Shown here in pieces: positions 8,355-16,885 of a stretch of DNA of 64,000 nt (within the stretch, counting starts at the first letter, position 1; each line of letters opens with the position of its first letter). The notes under the pieces were generated by a model. That model was not told the DNA's origin, did not search any database, and was given only the letters and a program-made list of their open reading frames with translations. The position numbers and the translations under genes were made by a program. Origin of the DNA: Candidatus Paraprochloron terpiosi LD05 (lineage in GTDB: Bacteria > Cyanobacteriota > Cyanobacteriia > Cyanobacteriales > Prochloraceae); the NCBI GenBank assembly GCA_018141785.1, contig CP073341.1, positions 2,589,422 through 2,653,421 of the forward strand. Direction: 5' to 3'.

Positions 8355-10115
8355 CTATGTCTTCACGACGCGCTTTACGAGTCCGTCCTTAATGCGCTTG
8401 CGATGTATTGCTTGCGCTTGGTGACATTCCCGATGGAGAGCAACTAAATTTTTACGTTTCCAGTTGTTATGGTTGCCGTCAATGTGGTGCAACTCCACGA
8501 CACCATCCATCTCCATGAACTTACGGTTGCAGTGCGGACACTTACCCTTCTGTCGTTTGAGGGCTTCAGCGGTTGGTCCACTGTATAGTTTGGAATTCCG
8601 GTTGACCCAATAGGTGATGTTTCCGTTGTAGGGTGAGGCATCACCTTTAACCATCACGTGGTTATTGACTTTCCAGGAAACTGTAGGAAAAGCTTTCTTT
8701 ATCTGTTCTGTTGTAAGCTGGCGTTTAGCCGCCCCCGCCATCCGCGATGCCGGGGGTTTACCCTTGATAGCCAGACGTCTTGCTCGAGCTGCTTCCTTGA
8801 TTGCCATCCTGCGTTTTTCAGCCCTCAGCTTACGCCATACCCAGTGCCTGAGCGACCATAGCGAGTGTTTGCCCATATCGCAGTTTTTGTGGTATTGCCT
8901 CCATCCTCGGACTTGTGACTCTATCCTTTTCAGGCGAGTATCCGTGGGTGCGCCATTCTTCCAAGTGGCCTTTACCTTAGCCTTTATGTCCGCATAGTTC
9001 TCGGAACTCGGTGTGGACTTAAAGACCCCACGGGAGTTGACACGGAAGTGCCACCCCAGAAAGTCGAATCCATCCGTAGCTTTACTCACCTTAGTCTTAG
9101 TTTCGTTAATTCGTAACCCTCTGGACTTTAAGAATTCGTCGATATCTTCCCGTAGCCTCTTGGTGTCAGCTCCGGGTTTACAGATAAAGACCGCGTCATC
9201 TGCGTAACGTATACCTCTTATGAGAGTCCCATTTCTACGACTCACTTTCCACTGATTCAACCCCAGGTTCTCAAATCCATCTAGGGCTATGTTGGCCAGT
9301 AAGGGTGATATGACACCACCTTGAGGCGTACCCTTCATACTGGAGGAATATTCACCACGAACGCCTGCTTTTACAGCTCTCTTTAATCCCTTTAAGGCTT
9401 CGATTGGTAGGACTACTCCATTGAGCATGACCTTGTGGTCAATTTCGTCAAAGCATTTACTGATATCTGTTTCCAGAATCAGCTTGTCCTTGCCGTTACA
9501 CGTCTTCTTAAGTTGGTCAAAGATGAGCTTTTGTGCGTCCGCAGTACAGCGACCGGGTCGGAAGCCGTAGCTTCTTTCTCCGGCGGTTGCCTCATAGGCA
9601 GGTTCTGCTGCTAACTTGAGCAGCGCTTGCCATGCCCTGTCGGCTATTGTCGGGATGCCTAATCCCCGTGTTTTGCCATTCGGCTTGGGGATATTTACCC
9701 TTCTCAGTTGTTGGTGTTTCCAGTGGTACCAGTGCTTGTTCAGCTTTTGGCACAGCACTAGACGTTCTTTGGGGAGAGCGCTGTTTTGCCATCAACTCCG
9801 GGGGACTTACGCCCAAGGTGTTAGCTGTGTTACTTGTTTGACGGCCAGAGCTTGAGCTGCACGACTCTGTAGTAGGAGCCGTTGTAAACGTTTGACCTTG
9901 GTTTTATGACCGTTCTTTTGCGCTTTAAAGATACTCCGCTGTAATCGAAAAACATGGTGATGGAATTTCTTCCATGGCAGGTCTTTCCAGACATCGTCAG
10001 TCCTCCGGCCAATCTTCCCCGTTAGCAGGAATGCTGCTAAATGAAGTCTCAGGGCTTTTAAACTGCGGTATTCGATTGGAGTCTGGTTAGTGATATTCAC
10101 AGTTTTGACCTTCAT
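8355..10115 (-). pseudogene. group II intron-encoded RT/maturase-HNH protein, frameshifted (copy 1)
   Basis: Reverse transcriptase/maturase with the domain order RT-X-HNH. The 5' part (9807-10115) gives the N-terminal region; it is put out of frame by a +1 difference near 9790-9800 relative to copy 3 and meets a TAA. A compensating -1 occurs before 9758, after which the frame is open to the stop at 8355: IPKPNGK, SYGFRPGRC, the catalytic I-R-Y-A-D-D, GFDFLGW, and a C-terminal HNH (CPHCNRK, LHHIDGNHNNW, HRECHQ). Either it starts internally near 9758 without RT0, or it is inactive. Hairpin 8732-8756 is read through in frame here (P-P-A-S-R-M-A-G-A-A). Confidence 0.8.
8732..8756. repeat. GC hairpin element, CCGCG-loop variant
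   Basis: CCCCCGcCATccgcgATGcCGGGGG-type palindrome inside the intron copy 1 maturase ORF, absent from the aligned position of copy 3. In this variant it adds codons without a stop. Confidence 0.75.
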
Positions 10116-10786
10116 TAGTCGCTCTGATAATTACATTGGGTATCTTTTCTGTAGAAACCATCAGGCAGTTACGCCTTCTCTTACCCTCGCTCTTCCGTTA
10201 GGCCGTTAATCAAGCGACCCCACCCCTTCACTTGCTTGCTCCTGCGCAGCCGCGCCTGAGCAGGGCTTGGAATCCCTAGTTTCCGTGGAAGTTAAGCGAG
10301 TTTTTACTCGTTCCGAATGAACTATTGTTGCGAACCCTTGGGATTCATCCATTGACCTATCACCAACTCAGGAATGTAAGTGTTCCATGGTTGCCTTACG
10401 AGTTTCTTTCGGTGTTTCTTCTGTCGTAGGTAACGGTCTTCCGACAGTGTCAGATGTTAGGTCTTTTTTCAGATGATTCACGTTAAGTTATCCCGGTGTT
10501 CTCCCTGTTAGCGGAAGTGTCTCTGCCTAACCGTTCGGTCGCACTTTACCGCCCTGCTGCCAGCTTCTGCCTGGTGATTAACCTCACAGTGGCCAGATAA
10601 GGATTCACGTGATTCCCTCACGGGAGGGGCTTTCACCCTCATAGTTCATTCAGTTGTCAAGGTTCGGTATCGTTTGTCCGTTTTCGCCCCTTTCGGTGGT
10701 TTAGATTATCGGAGACGTTGTCCCGGAAACCCTGCTCCTGCTTATGTTTGGCTCACGCCGCGACCTTCACAGGAAACGAGCCGCAC

Positions 10787-11001
10787 TCATGGACCGTCTT
10801 GTACAACGTTTTGTGCTGAAACCTGTTATTAAGATGGCTCGTGTTGCTCGCAGCGTGAGTGAGGGGCTTTTAGAGGAAGAGGTCTCCGTGCGAAGTGAGG
10901 ATGAGATCGGTGAGCTAGCACGTGCTGTGGAACTCATGCGACGCAGTCTCGTCACTGCCACTAACTATATTAATAGGCTTAGTCGCAATAAAAAAGATTG
11001 A
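10787..11001 (+). pseudogene. HAMP-domain 3' part of the split DUF3365 sensor gene
   Basis: Continuation of the gene interrupted at 8270: it encodes LMDRLVQRFVLKPVIKMA, then a HAMP domain (ARSVSEGLLEEEV, SEDEIGELARAVELM) and a short polar tail. The frame is joined through the split codon C|TC (Leu). The protein ends after HAMP without an output domain, so signal output would have to pass to a partner. By itself this piece has only an internal ATG (10789) and no promoter is evident. Confidence 0.8.
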
Positions 11002-11026
11002 CAGAACGAACGCACCTTCTTCTGTC
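11000..11026 (+). terminator. hairpin at the end of the HAMP gene
   Basis: GACAGAA and TTCTGTC form a perfect 7-bp stem starting at the stop codon of the sensor gene. The T-run expected after a terminator is missing because intron copy 2 begins two bases further on. Confidence 0.4.
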
Positions 11027-11112
11027 TATTAGAGTAGAGAGAGATGTTACCACCTCGCCCCTCTCCGATAACACCGAAGGTGCCGCCTTTGGCGTCCCGG
11101 ACGTGCGAGTTT

Positions 11113-11138
11113 CCCCCGCCATTAATCAATGCCGGGGG
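11113..11138. repeat. GC hairpin element, TTAATCA-loop variant
   Basis: Palindrome CCCCCGcCAT…ATGcCGGGGG inside the domain V/IV region of intron copy 2. Confidence 0.75.
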
Positions 11139-11270
11139 CTTAGGTGCTCCTATGCCTTTACGGCGCGCTGACATTGACCATCTTTTATACGCTTGTCATG
11201 TATTGCTTGCGCTTGGTGGCACTCACGGTGGAGGGCAACTAAATTCTTTCGTTTCCAATTGTTATGGTCG

Positions 11271-11295
11271 CCCCCGCCATCCGCGATGCCGGGGG
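11271..11295. repeat. GC hairpin element, CCGCG-loop variant
   Basis: Same 25-bp palindrome as at 8732, here breaking the HNH coding segment of copy 2. Confidence 0.75.
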
Positions 11296-11458
11296 TGCAA
11301 TTCCACGACGCCATCTACCTCCATTAACAATCGATTGCAATGCAAACATTTACCCTTCTGTCGCTTTATAGCTTCAGCGGTTGGCCCACTATATAATTTG
11401 GAGTTCCGGCTAACCCAATAGGAGATATTCCCATCGTAGGGTGAGACATCACCTTTGA

Positions 11459-11484
11459 CCCCCGCCATTAATCAATGCCGGGGG
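11459..11484. repeat. GC hairpin element, TTAATCA-loop variant
   Basis: Palindrome at the maturase-HNH junction of copy 2, at the same place as the element in copies 3 and 4. Confidence 0.75.
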
Positions 11485-13529
11485 CCATTGACTTTCCAGG
11501 GAACAGTTGGGAAAGCTTTCCTTATTTGCTCTGATGTGAGCTGACGCTTCGCTGACCCCTGTGGCTTTTTGCCAAAAGTTGCCATCCGTCGTGCTTTCTC
11601 TGCTTCCATAGTCGCCATCCTACGTTTTTCAGCTCTCAACTTCCGCCATACCCAATTATTGAGCGACCATAGCGAGTGCTTACCCATATCGCAGCTTGAG
11701 TGATTTTGACGACCGCCTCGGACTTGTGACTCAATCCTTTTCAGACGAGCTTCCGTAGTTGCACCACAATTCCTGAGTTGCTTTAACCTTAGCCTTTATA
11801 TTTGCGTAGTTCTTTTGGCTCGGTGTGGATTTAAAGATTCCACGGGAGTTAACGCGAAAGCGCCATCCCAAGAAATCGAATCCATCCGTAGCTTTACTCA
11901 CCTTAGTCTTAGCTTTATTAATCTTTAGCCCTCTGGACTTCAGAAATTCGTCTATATCTCGCTGGAGCTTCTGGGTATTAGCTTTCGGTTTGCAGATAAA
12001 GACTGCGTCGTCAGCGTAACGAATCCCCCTTATTAGGCTCCTTGAGCGTTGCCCTTTCCATTGGTCTAACCCTAGATTCTCAAATCCATCTAGGGCGATA
12101 TTGGCCAGTAGCGGTGAGATAACCCCACCTTGGGGAGTCCCCTTAATACTGGAAGGGTATTCACCACGGACGCCAGCTAAAAGGCCAGCTTCAGACCTTT
12201 TAATGCCTCATATGGCAGGACGACTTTTCCGAGCATGGCCTGGTGGTCAATTTCGTCAAAGCATTTACTGATGTCTGTTTCCAGAATCAGCTTGTCCTTG
12301 CCATTGGCCTGGTTGTTAAGGTTTTGGAAAATCAGCTTTTGTGCGTCCGCAGTACAGCGACCGGGTCTGAAGCCGTAGCTTCTTTCTCCGGCAGTGGCCT
12401 CATAAGCAGGTTCGGCCGCTAATTTGAGTAGCGCCTGCCACGCCCTGTCAGCCATTGTAGGGATGCCTAAACCCCGTATTTTGCCGTTAGGCTTGGGGAT
12501 ATTTACCCTTCTCAGTTGTTGGTGTTTCCAGTGATACCAGTGCTTGTTAAGGCGAAGGCAACGGCACCAGACGTTCTCGTGTTGAGAGCGCGGTTTTACC
12601 GTCAACTCCGGGGGACTTACGCCCTTGATTGAGCTGTGTTACTTGTTTGACGGCCCTAGCTCTGGGCTGCACGGCTTTGTAATAGGAGCCGTTGTAAGCG
12701 TTTGACTTTAGTTTTTTGATTGTTATGCATGCGCTTTAAAGATACACCGTTGTAACCGAAACACCTGACCCCGAAATTGCTTCCAAGGTAGGTCTTTCCA
12801 GACATCGTCAGCCCGTCGGCTAGTCCTCCCCATTTGCAGGAATGCTGTCAAATGGAGTCTCATAGTCCATAGGCTGCGGTATTCGATTGGAGTTTGGTTA
12901 GTGATAATCACAGATTGGCTCCATTAGTCGCTCTGATAATTACATTGGGTCTCTTCTCTGTAGAAACCATCGGGCAGTTACGCCCTTCTTACCCTCGCCC
13001 TTCCGGTAGGCCGTTAATCAGGCGACCCCACCACGTCACATGTTGAGCTTGGAATCTCCTGCTTCAGTGGAAGTTGAGCGAGTTTTTACTCGTTCCGAAC
13101 GAGCTATTGTTATGAACCCTTGGGACTCATCCATTAACCCATCACCAACTCAGGAATGTAAGTGTTAACCCTTAACCTTACGAGTTTCTTTCGGTGTCTC
13201 TTCTGCTCTATAACGGTTTGGCAGTGTCCAACTTTGGGTCTTTTCTCAGATGATTCACGTTAAGTTATCCCGGTGCTCTCCCTATTAGCGGCGTTACCAT
13301 CGAACCGTTCGATAGCTCCGGTTCCGCCCTGTTGCCAGCTTCCGCCTGGTGATTAACCTCACGGTGGCCAGCCCGGAGGGCGCGGCTGCGCAGGAGCAGG
13401 GGATTCACGTGATTCCTTCACGGGAGGGACTTTCACCCTCATAGTTCATTCAGTTATCAAGGTTCAGAGAACCTAGCCCCTGCTTATATTTGGCTTTATG
13501 CCGCGACTTTCTCAGGGAACGAGCCGCAC

Positions 13530-13770
13530 AGGGTTAAGTTGGCTTCGCCAAAGTTATCGGTCGGTACTTTCCCGGCAGCACTGCCTTACCCCTCGTAAAG
13601 CTGTTTAACCACCCGGTTCTAGCAGCCCAGGACTAGCACGCATCCCAGGGTAGGTCTTTAACTCTTGCCGATAACGTAGTCCGCGCTTTGGACTTAGGCT
13701 GGTCAGCTACCTAAAAAGAGAGGCTAGAGAGCAACGTCTCTTTAGAGCGGGGTGCTGACCTACAGTACAT
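13530..13770. other. unassigned stretch with nested inverted repeats
   Basis: No ORF is supported. Inverted repeats stand out: TTGGC/GCCAA near 13539-13551, GTTATCGG (about 13552) pairing with CCGATAAC (about 13668), GTCC/GGAC near 13680-13692, and a long hairpin 13701-13760 (GGTCAGC…GCTGACC outside, AAAGAGA…TCTCTTT inside). It could be a structured RNA, a terminator region for the minus-strand toxin gene, or debris of another mobile element. Confidence 0.4.
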
Positions 13771-14043
13771 TCATAGTTTCTTGAGTAACTTATCATATTC
13801 CCTATGGGGTCCGATCCAAAACCAGACAACTGTATCTGGAGCTTTCATGATTCCTACAGCACGCCAGCCTATTCCGGTTCTCACCGAGTATATGGGCTGC
13901 TTGGTATTCAGCTTTTTGAACTCCAAACTCGGATGGCTAGGGTTTTGTTTCCAAAGCTTATAGTTCTTCCGTGCAGTCTGTTTAACTCTTTCAGGTAATT
14001 GAGCGAAACACTGGATAAAGTCATCTGTTAGCTCCGACTTCAT
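13771..14043 (-). CDS. RelE/ParE-superfamily toxin
   Basis: A 90-residue protein of the RelE/ParE superfamily. It has a small N-terminal helical hairpin (FIQCFAQLPERVKQTARKNY), Y-S-V-R-T-G-I-G-W-R-A-V in the central sheet, and the C-terminal WFWIGPHREYDKLL typical of cyanobacterial members. Such toxins cleave mRNA at the ribosome or poison gyrase; the exact activity is not visible. Its ATG overlaps the TGA of the upstream antitoxin gene (ATGA), the normal antitoxin-first order. The upstream antitoxin reading frame is split by intron copy 3, so stoichiometric antitoxin production depends on splicing. Confidence 0.8.
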   Translation of the reverse strand: MKSELTDDFIQCFAQLPERVKQTARKNYKLWKQNPSHPSLEFKKLNTKQPIYSVRTGIGWRAVGIMKAPDTVVWFWIGPHREYDKLLKKL

Positions 14044-14242
14044 AGTTCATCAAAGCCCATAACCTTGGTTTTTCCCTGCAAAGAATCTCTCAAGGCTTTC
14101 TCTGCTAGTTCTTCTAGGATAGCACTTTCTGGTTGAGATAATGTCTGCTGCCATTTCAGCTCCATCTCAATATCCTCAATGAACTGTTCAGCCAGTTGAT
14201 CCTGTATGTGCTCCGGTAAACATTGGGCTTTCTGAAAGGCTT
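14040..14242 (-). CDS. antitoxin of the RelE/ParE-type module, main exon
   Basis: Encodes the bulk of a 73-residue antitoxin: A-F-Q-K-A-Q-C-L-P-E-H-I-Q-D-Q-L-A-E-Q-F, a helical middle (IEDIEMELKWQQTL) and a C-terminus ending G-F-D-E-L. The first six codons plus one base lie at 16867-16885, beyond group II intron copy 3. Joining 16867 to 14242 gives exactly 74 codons with no stop. Similar cyanobacterial antitoxins have this acidic LPE…QLAEQFIEDIE helix and pair with WFWIG-type toxins. The intron is in the sense orientation, so splicing could restore the mRNA. Confidence 0.75.
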
Positions 14243-14316
14243 ATTAGAGTCGAGGGAGGTGTTACCACCTCGCCCCTCTCCTACGAACTGTACGTGAAAC
14301 TTTCGCCTCATACAGC

Positions 14317-14634
14317 TCAGGTGCTTCTATGCCAATGGGAGGCGTGCTTCCGTAGACCGTCCTTAATACGCTTGCGATGTATTGCTTGCGCCTGGTGACA
14401 CTCACGGTGGAGGGCAACTAGATTCTTACGTTTCCAGTTGTTATGGTTGCCATCGATGTGGTGCAACTCCACGGCTCCATCCATCTCCATAAACAATCTG
14501 TTGCAATGCTGACATTTGCCCTTCTGTCGCTTAATAGCATCAGCGGTTGGCCCACTGTACAGTTTGGAATTCCGACCAACCCAATAGGAAATGTTCCCAT
14601 CGTAGGGTGAGGCATCACCTTTGACCCCCGCCAT
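14317..14634 (-). CDS. HNH endonuclease segment of intron copy 3, separated from the maturase by a hairpin
   Basis: A 105-residue ORF that is the C-terminal HNH part of the intron protein (KCQHCNRLF, ELHHIDGNHNNWKRKN, ALHRECHQAQAIH). In copy 1 this part is continuous with the RT. Here the inserted hairpin places a TGA between them but also supplies an ATG (A-T-G-G-C-G-G-G-G) 2 codons later in the same frame, so reinitiation or readthrough could produce it. Confidence 0.7.
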   Translation of the reverse strand: MAGVKGDASPYDGNISYWVGRNSKLYSGPTADAIKRQKGKCQHCNRLFMEMDGAVELHHIDGNHNNWKRKNLVALHRECHQAQAIHRKRIKDGLRKHASHWHRST

Positions 14635-14650
14635 TAATCAATGCCGGGGG
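14625..14650. repeat. GC hairpin element, TTAATCA-loop variant
   Basis: Palindrome at the maturase-HNH junction of copy 3. On the minus strand it reads CGGCAT TGA TTA ATG GCG, giving a stop immediately followed by a new ATG in the same frame. Confidence 0.8.
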
Positions 14651-16080
14651 TCGTTGACTTTCCAGGGAATTGCTGGGAAAGCAATATGTACCTGCTCACT
14701 GGTGAGCTGTCGTTTGGCCGCCCCTTGGGGTTTAATCCCCTTAGTGGCGAGCCGTCGTGCTTTCTCTGCTTCCATAGTCGCCATCCTGCGCTTTTCAGCT
14801 CTCAATTTGTGCCATACCCATTGTTTGAGTGACCATAGCAAATGCTTACTCATATCGCAGTTTGAGTGATACTGCCTCCAGCCTCGGACTTGTGACTCTA
14901 TCCTTTTCAGACGAGCTTCCGTGGTCATACCACTTTTCCAAGTAGCTTTAACCTTGGCCTTTATGTCTACATAATTTTTGGAACTCGGTGTTGATTTGAA
15001 TACTTCACGGGAATTCACCCGAAAGCGCCACCCTAGGAAGTCAAACCCATCCGTAGCTTTACTCACCTTAGTCTTGGCTTCGTTGATTTTTAGCCCTCTG
15101 GACTCCAGGAATTTGTCTATATCTTCCCTTAGCCGCGTGGTGTCAGCTTCGGTTTTACAGATAAAGACCGCGTCATCCGCGTAACGGATACCCCTTATGA
15201 ATGCGTTGGTGCGCCTTTTCTTCCATTGGTCTGACCCTAGGTTTTCAAATCCATCTAAGGCGATATTGGCCAGTAGTGGCGAGATGACCCCGCCTTGGGG
15301 CGTACCTTTAATACTGGAGGGGTATTCACCACGGACGCCAGCTTTCACAGCAAGTTTGAGACCTTTGAGAGCCTCTTTTGGTAAAACTACTCCTCTGAGC
15401 ATGACCTCATGGCTTATCTCATCGAAGCATTTGCTGATGTCTGTTTCCAAGACCAGCTTGTTCTTACCATTTGCTTGGCTGTTTAGATTCTGGAAAATCA
15501 GCTTTTGTGCGTCCGCAGTACAGCGACCGGGTCTGAAGCCGTAGCTCCTTTCTCCGGCAGTTGCTTCATAGGCTGGCTCCGCTGCTAACTTGAGCAACGC
15601 TTGCCACGCCCGGTCAGCTATTGTAGGGATGCCTAGACCCCTTACTTTGCCGTTAGGCTTGGGGATATTAACCCTTCTCAGTTGCTGGTGTCTCCAGTGG
15701 TACCAGTGCTTATTCAGCCTCTGACATAACACTAGACGCTCTCTGGTAGAGAGTGCGGTTTTACCATCAACTCCGGCGGCGGGGGACTTACGCCCTTGAT
15801 TGAGCTGTGTTACTTGTTTGACGGCCAGAGCTTGGGCTGCACGGCTTTGTAATAGGAGCCGTTGTAAGCGTTTGACTTTGGCTTTTTGATTGTCTTTTTG
15901 CGCTTTGAAGATGCACCTCTGTAACCGAAACACCTGACCCCGGAATCGCTTCCAAGGTAGGTCTTTCCAGACATCGTCAGCCCGTCGGCTAGTCCTCCCC
16001 ATTAGCAGGAATGCTGTCAAATGGAGTCTCATAGCCCATAGGCTGCGGTATTCGATTGGAGTTTGGTTAGTGATAGTCAC
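14638..16080 (-). CDS. group II intron reverse transcriptase/maturase (copy 3)
   Basis: A 480-residue RT/maturase that would bind its own intron RNA, assist splicing and drive retrohoming. The RT blocks are intact: RVNIPKPNGKVRGLGIPT, SYGFRPGRC, LETDISKCFDEI, GTPQGGVISPLLANI, the catalytic I-R-Y-A-D-D, and KVSKATDGFDFLGW. The X/maturase domain (RIESQVRGWRQYH) follows. It stops at TGA within the GC hairpin, just before the HNH segment. Relative to copy 1 it has the uninterrupted N-terminus and two extra codons (A-A in SPAAGVDG). It is the most likely source of maturase activity for the four family A copies. Confidence 0.9.
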   Translation of the reverse strand: MTITNQTPIEYRSLWAMRLHLTAFLLMGRTSRRADDVWKDLPWKRFRGQVFRLQRCIFKAQKDNQKAKVKRLQRLLLQSRAAQALAVKQVTQLNQGRKSPAAGVDGKTALSTRERLVLCQRLNKHWYHWRHQQLRRVNIPKPNGKVRGLGIPTIADRAWQALLKLAAEPAYEATAGERSYGFRPGRCTADAQKLIFQNLNSQANGKNKLVLETDISKCFDEISHEVMLRGVVLPKEALKGLKLAVKAGVRGEYPSSIKGTPQGGVISPLLANIALDGFENLGSDQWKKRRTNAFIRGIRYADDAVFICKTEADTTRLREDIDKFLESRGLKINEAKTKVSKATDGFDFLGWRFRVNSREVFKSTPSSKNYVDIKAKVKATWKSGMTTEARLKRIESQVRGWRQYHSNCDMSKHLLWSLKQWVWHKLRAEKRRMATMEAEKARRLATKGIKPQGAAKRQLTSEQVHIAFPAIPWKVNDPRH

Positions 16081-16866
16081 AGATTGGCTCCATTAATCGC
16101 TCTGATAATTACATTGGGTCTCTTCTCTGTAGAAACCTTCGGGTAGTTACACCCTTCTTACCCTCGCTCTTCCGATAGGCCGTTAATCAGGCGACCCCAC
16201 CACCTCACATGTCGGGCTTGGAGTCCCCTGCTTCAGTGGAAGTCGAGCGAGTTTTTACTCGTTCCGAATGAACTATTGTTATGAACCCTTGGGATTCATC
16301 CATTGACCCATCACCAACTCAGGAATGTAAGTACCTGACGATAGTCTTACGAGTTTCTTTCGGTATCTTTTCTGCTCTAAAGCGGTTTGGCAGTGTCCTT
16401 TATTAGGTCTTTTCTCAGATGATTCACGTTAAGTTATCCCGGTGTTCTCCCTGTTAGCGGTGTTACCGACGACACCGAAGGTGCCGCCCAAGGCGTCCCG
16501 CTCGTCAGCTCCAGTCCCGCCCTGCTGCCAGCTTCCGCCTGGTGATTAACCTCACGGTGGCCAGGTAAGGATTCACGTGATTCCTTCACGGGAGAGGCTC
16601 GGTTACACGATTTCTGACCGTGCCCTCACTCTCATAGTTCATTCAGTTGTCAAGGTTCGGTAATCACTACCTTAGAGGTTCGGTGACCCTGTTTGAGTCA
16701 CTTAATTTCTCTCGCGTTTCCCTTATGGGTCTCGCGTTCAGGTAGGAATCGTTTGTCCGTTTTCAGCCCCTTTCGGTGGCTTAGATTATCGGAGACGATG
16801 TCCCGGTAACCAGGCTCCTGCTTATGTTTGGCTTACGCCGCGACCTTCACAGGAAACGAGCCGCAC

Positions 16867-16885
16867 TCGTCAATAAATTACTCAT
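16867..16885 (-). CDS. antitoxin first exon (codons 1-6)
   Basis: ATG AGT AAT TTA TTG ACG A, ending at the intron 5' boundary. The ATG (16883-16885) overlaps the rfbB stop TGA (16882-16884), a translationally coupled arrangement. With the main exon it encodes M-S-N-L-L-T-K-A-F-Q-K. The seven-base start of the gene is otherwise invisible to ORF calling. Confidence 0.7.

Larger units (their letters stand above)
8271..10786 (-). mobile_element. group II intron, family A copy 1 (2516 bp)
   Basis: On the minus strand the element begins GTGCGGCTCG (5' end at 10786; GUGYG rule) and ends CTCGACTCTAAT (3' end at 8271). Domain V lies at about 8313-8346 (AAGCCGGATG stem, GAAA tetraloop, CGTCCGGTTT), followed by a domain VI hairpin. 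About 670 bases of domain I-III sequence precede the reverse-transcriptase ORF. Removing exactly 8271-10786 restores the reading frame of the interrupted DUF3365-HAMP gene, which fixes both ends. It is inserted antisense to that gene. The intron also carries one GC hairpin element (8732-8756). Confidence 0.9.
11175..12911 (-). pseudogene. group II intron RT/maturase-HNH ORF, multiply broken (copy 2)
   Basis: Fragments of the family A intron protein lie in different frames: N-terminus 12723-12911, RT core 12177-12605 (SYGFRPGRC, ETDISKCFDEI), R-Y-A-D-D region about 12000-12060, maturase region 11472-11687, and HNH start 11262-11468 (CLHCNRL). There are stops and frameshifts between blocks, and two GC hairpins interrupt the maturase-HNH part. 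No functional product is expected. Confidence 0.8.
11028..13529 (-). mobile_element. group II intron, family A copy 2 (degenerate, 2502 bp)
   Basis: Same family and orientation as copy 1. The minus-strand 5' end GTGCGGCTCG is at 13529 and the 3' end …CTCTAAT is at 11028. The internal ORF is broken in several places. Extra short palindromes are embedded: GC hairpins at 11113-11138, 11271-11295 and 11459-11484, an ACACCGAAGGTGCCGCC element near 11071-11099, and a GCGCGGCTGCGCAGGAGC element near 13373-13402. It sits just after a hairpin following the sensor gene and before a structured segment of unknown origin. Domain V is disturbed by the 11113 hairpin insertion, so it is unlikely to splice. 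Confidence 0.85.
14243..16866 (-). mobile_element. group II intron, family A copy 3 (2624 bp), inside the antitoxin gene
   Basis: Minus-strand 5' end GTGCGGCTCG at 16866 and 3' end CTCGACTCTAAT at 14243; domain V at about 14285-14318 (GAGCTGTATG, GAAA loop, CGTACAGTTC). It is the best-preserved copy, in the same orientation as the antitoxin, rfbB and toxin genes. Excision of exactly this span restores the antitoxin frame. It carries a GC hairpin at 14625-14650, an ACACCGAAGGTGCCGCC element near 16470-16499, and about 90 extra bases near 16660-16750 relative to copy 1. Confidence 0.9.

Noticed and set aside
8658..8997. Plus-strand ORFs inside the family A introns
   Set aside because: Antisense shadows of the maturase gene; no protein-family features.
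13530..13770. tmRNA or RNase P RNA
   Set aside because: No tRNA-like ends, tag peptide or conserved P4 helix sequence could be found.
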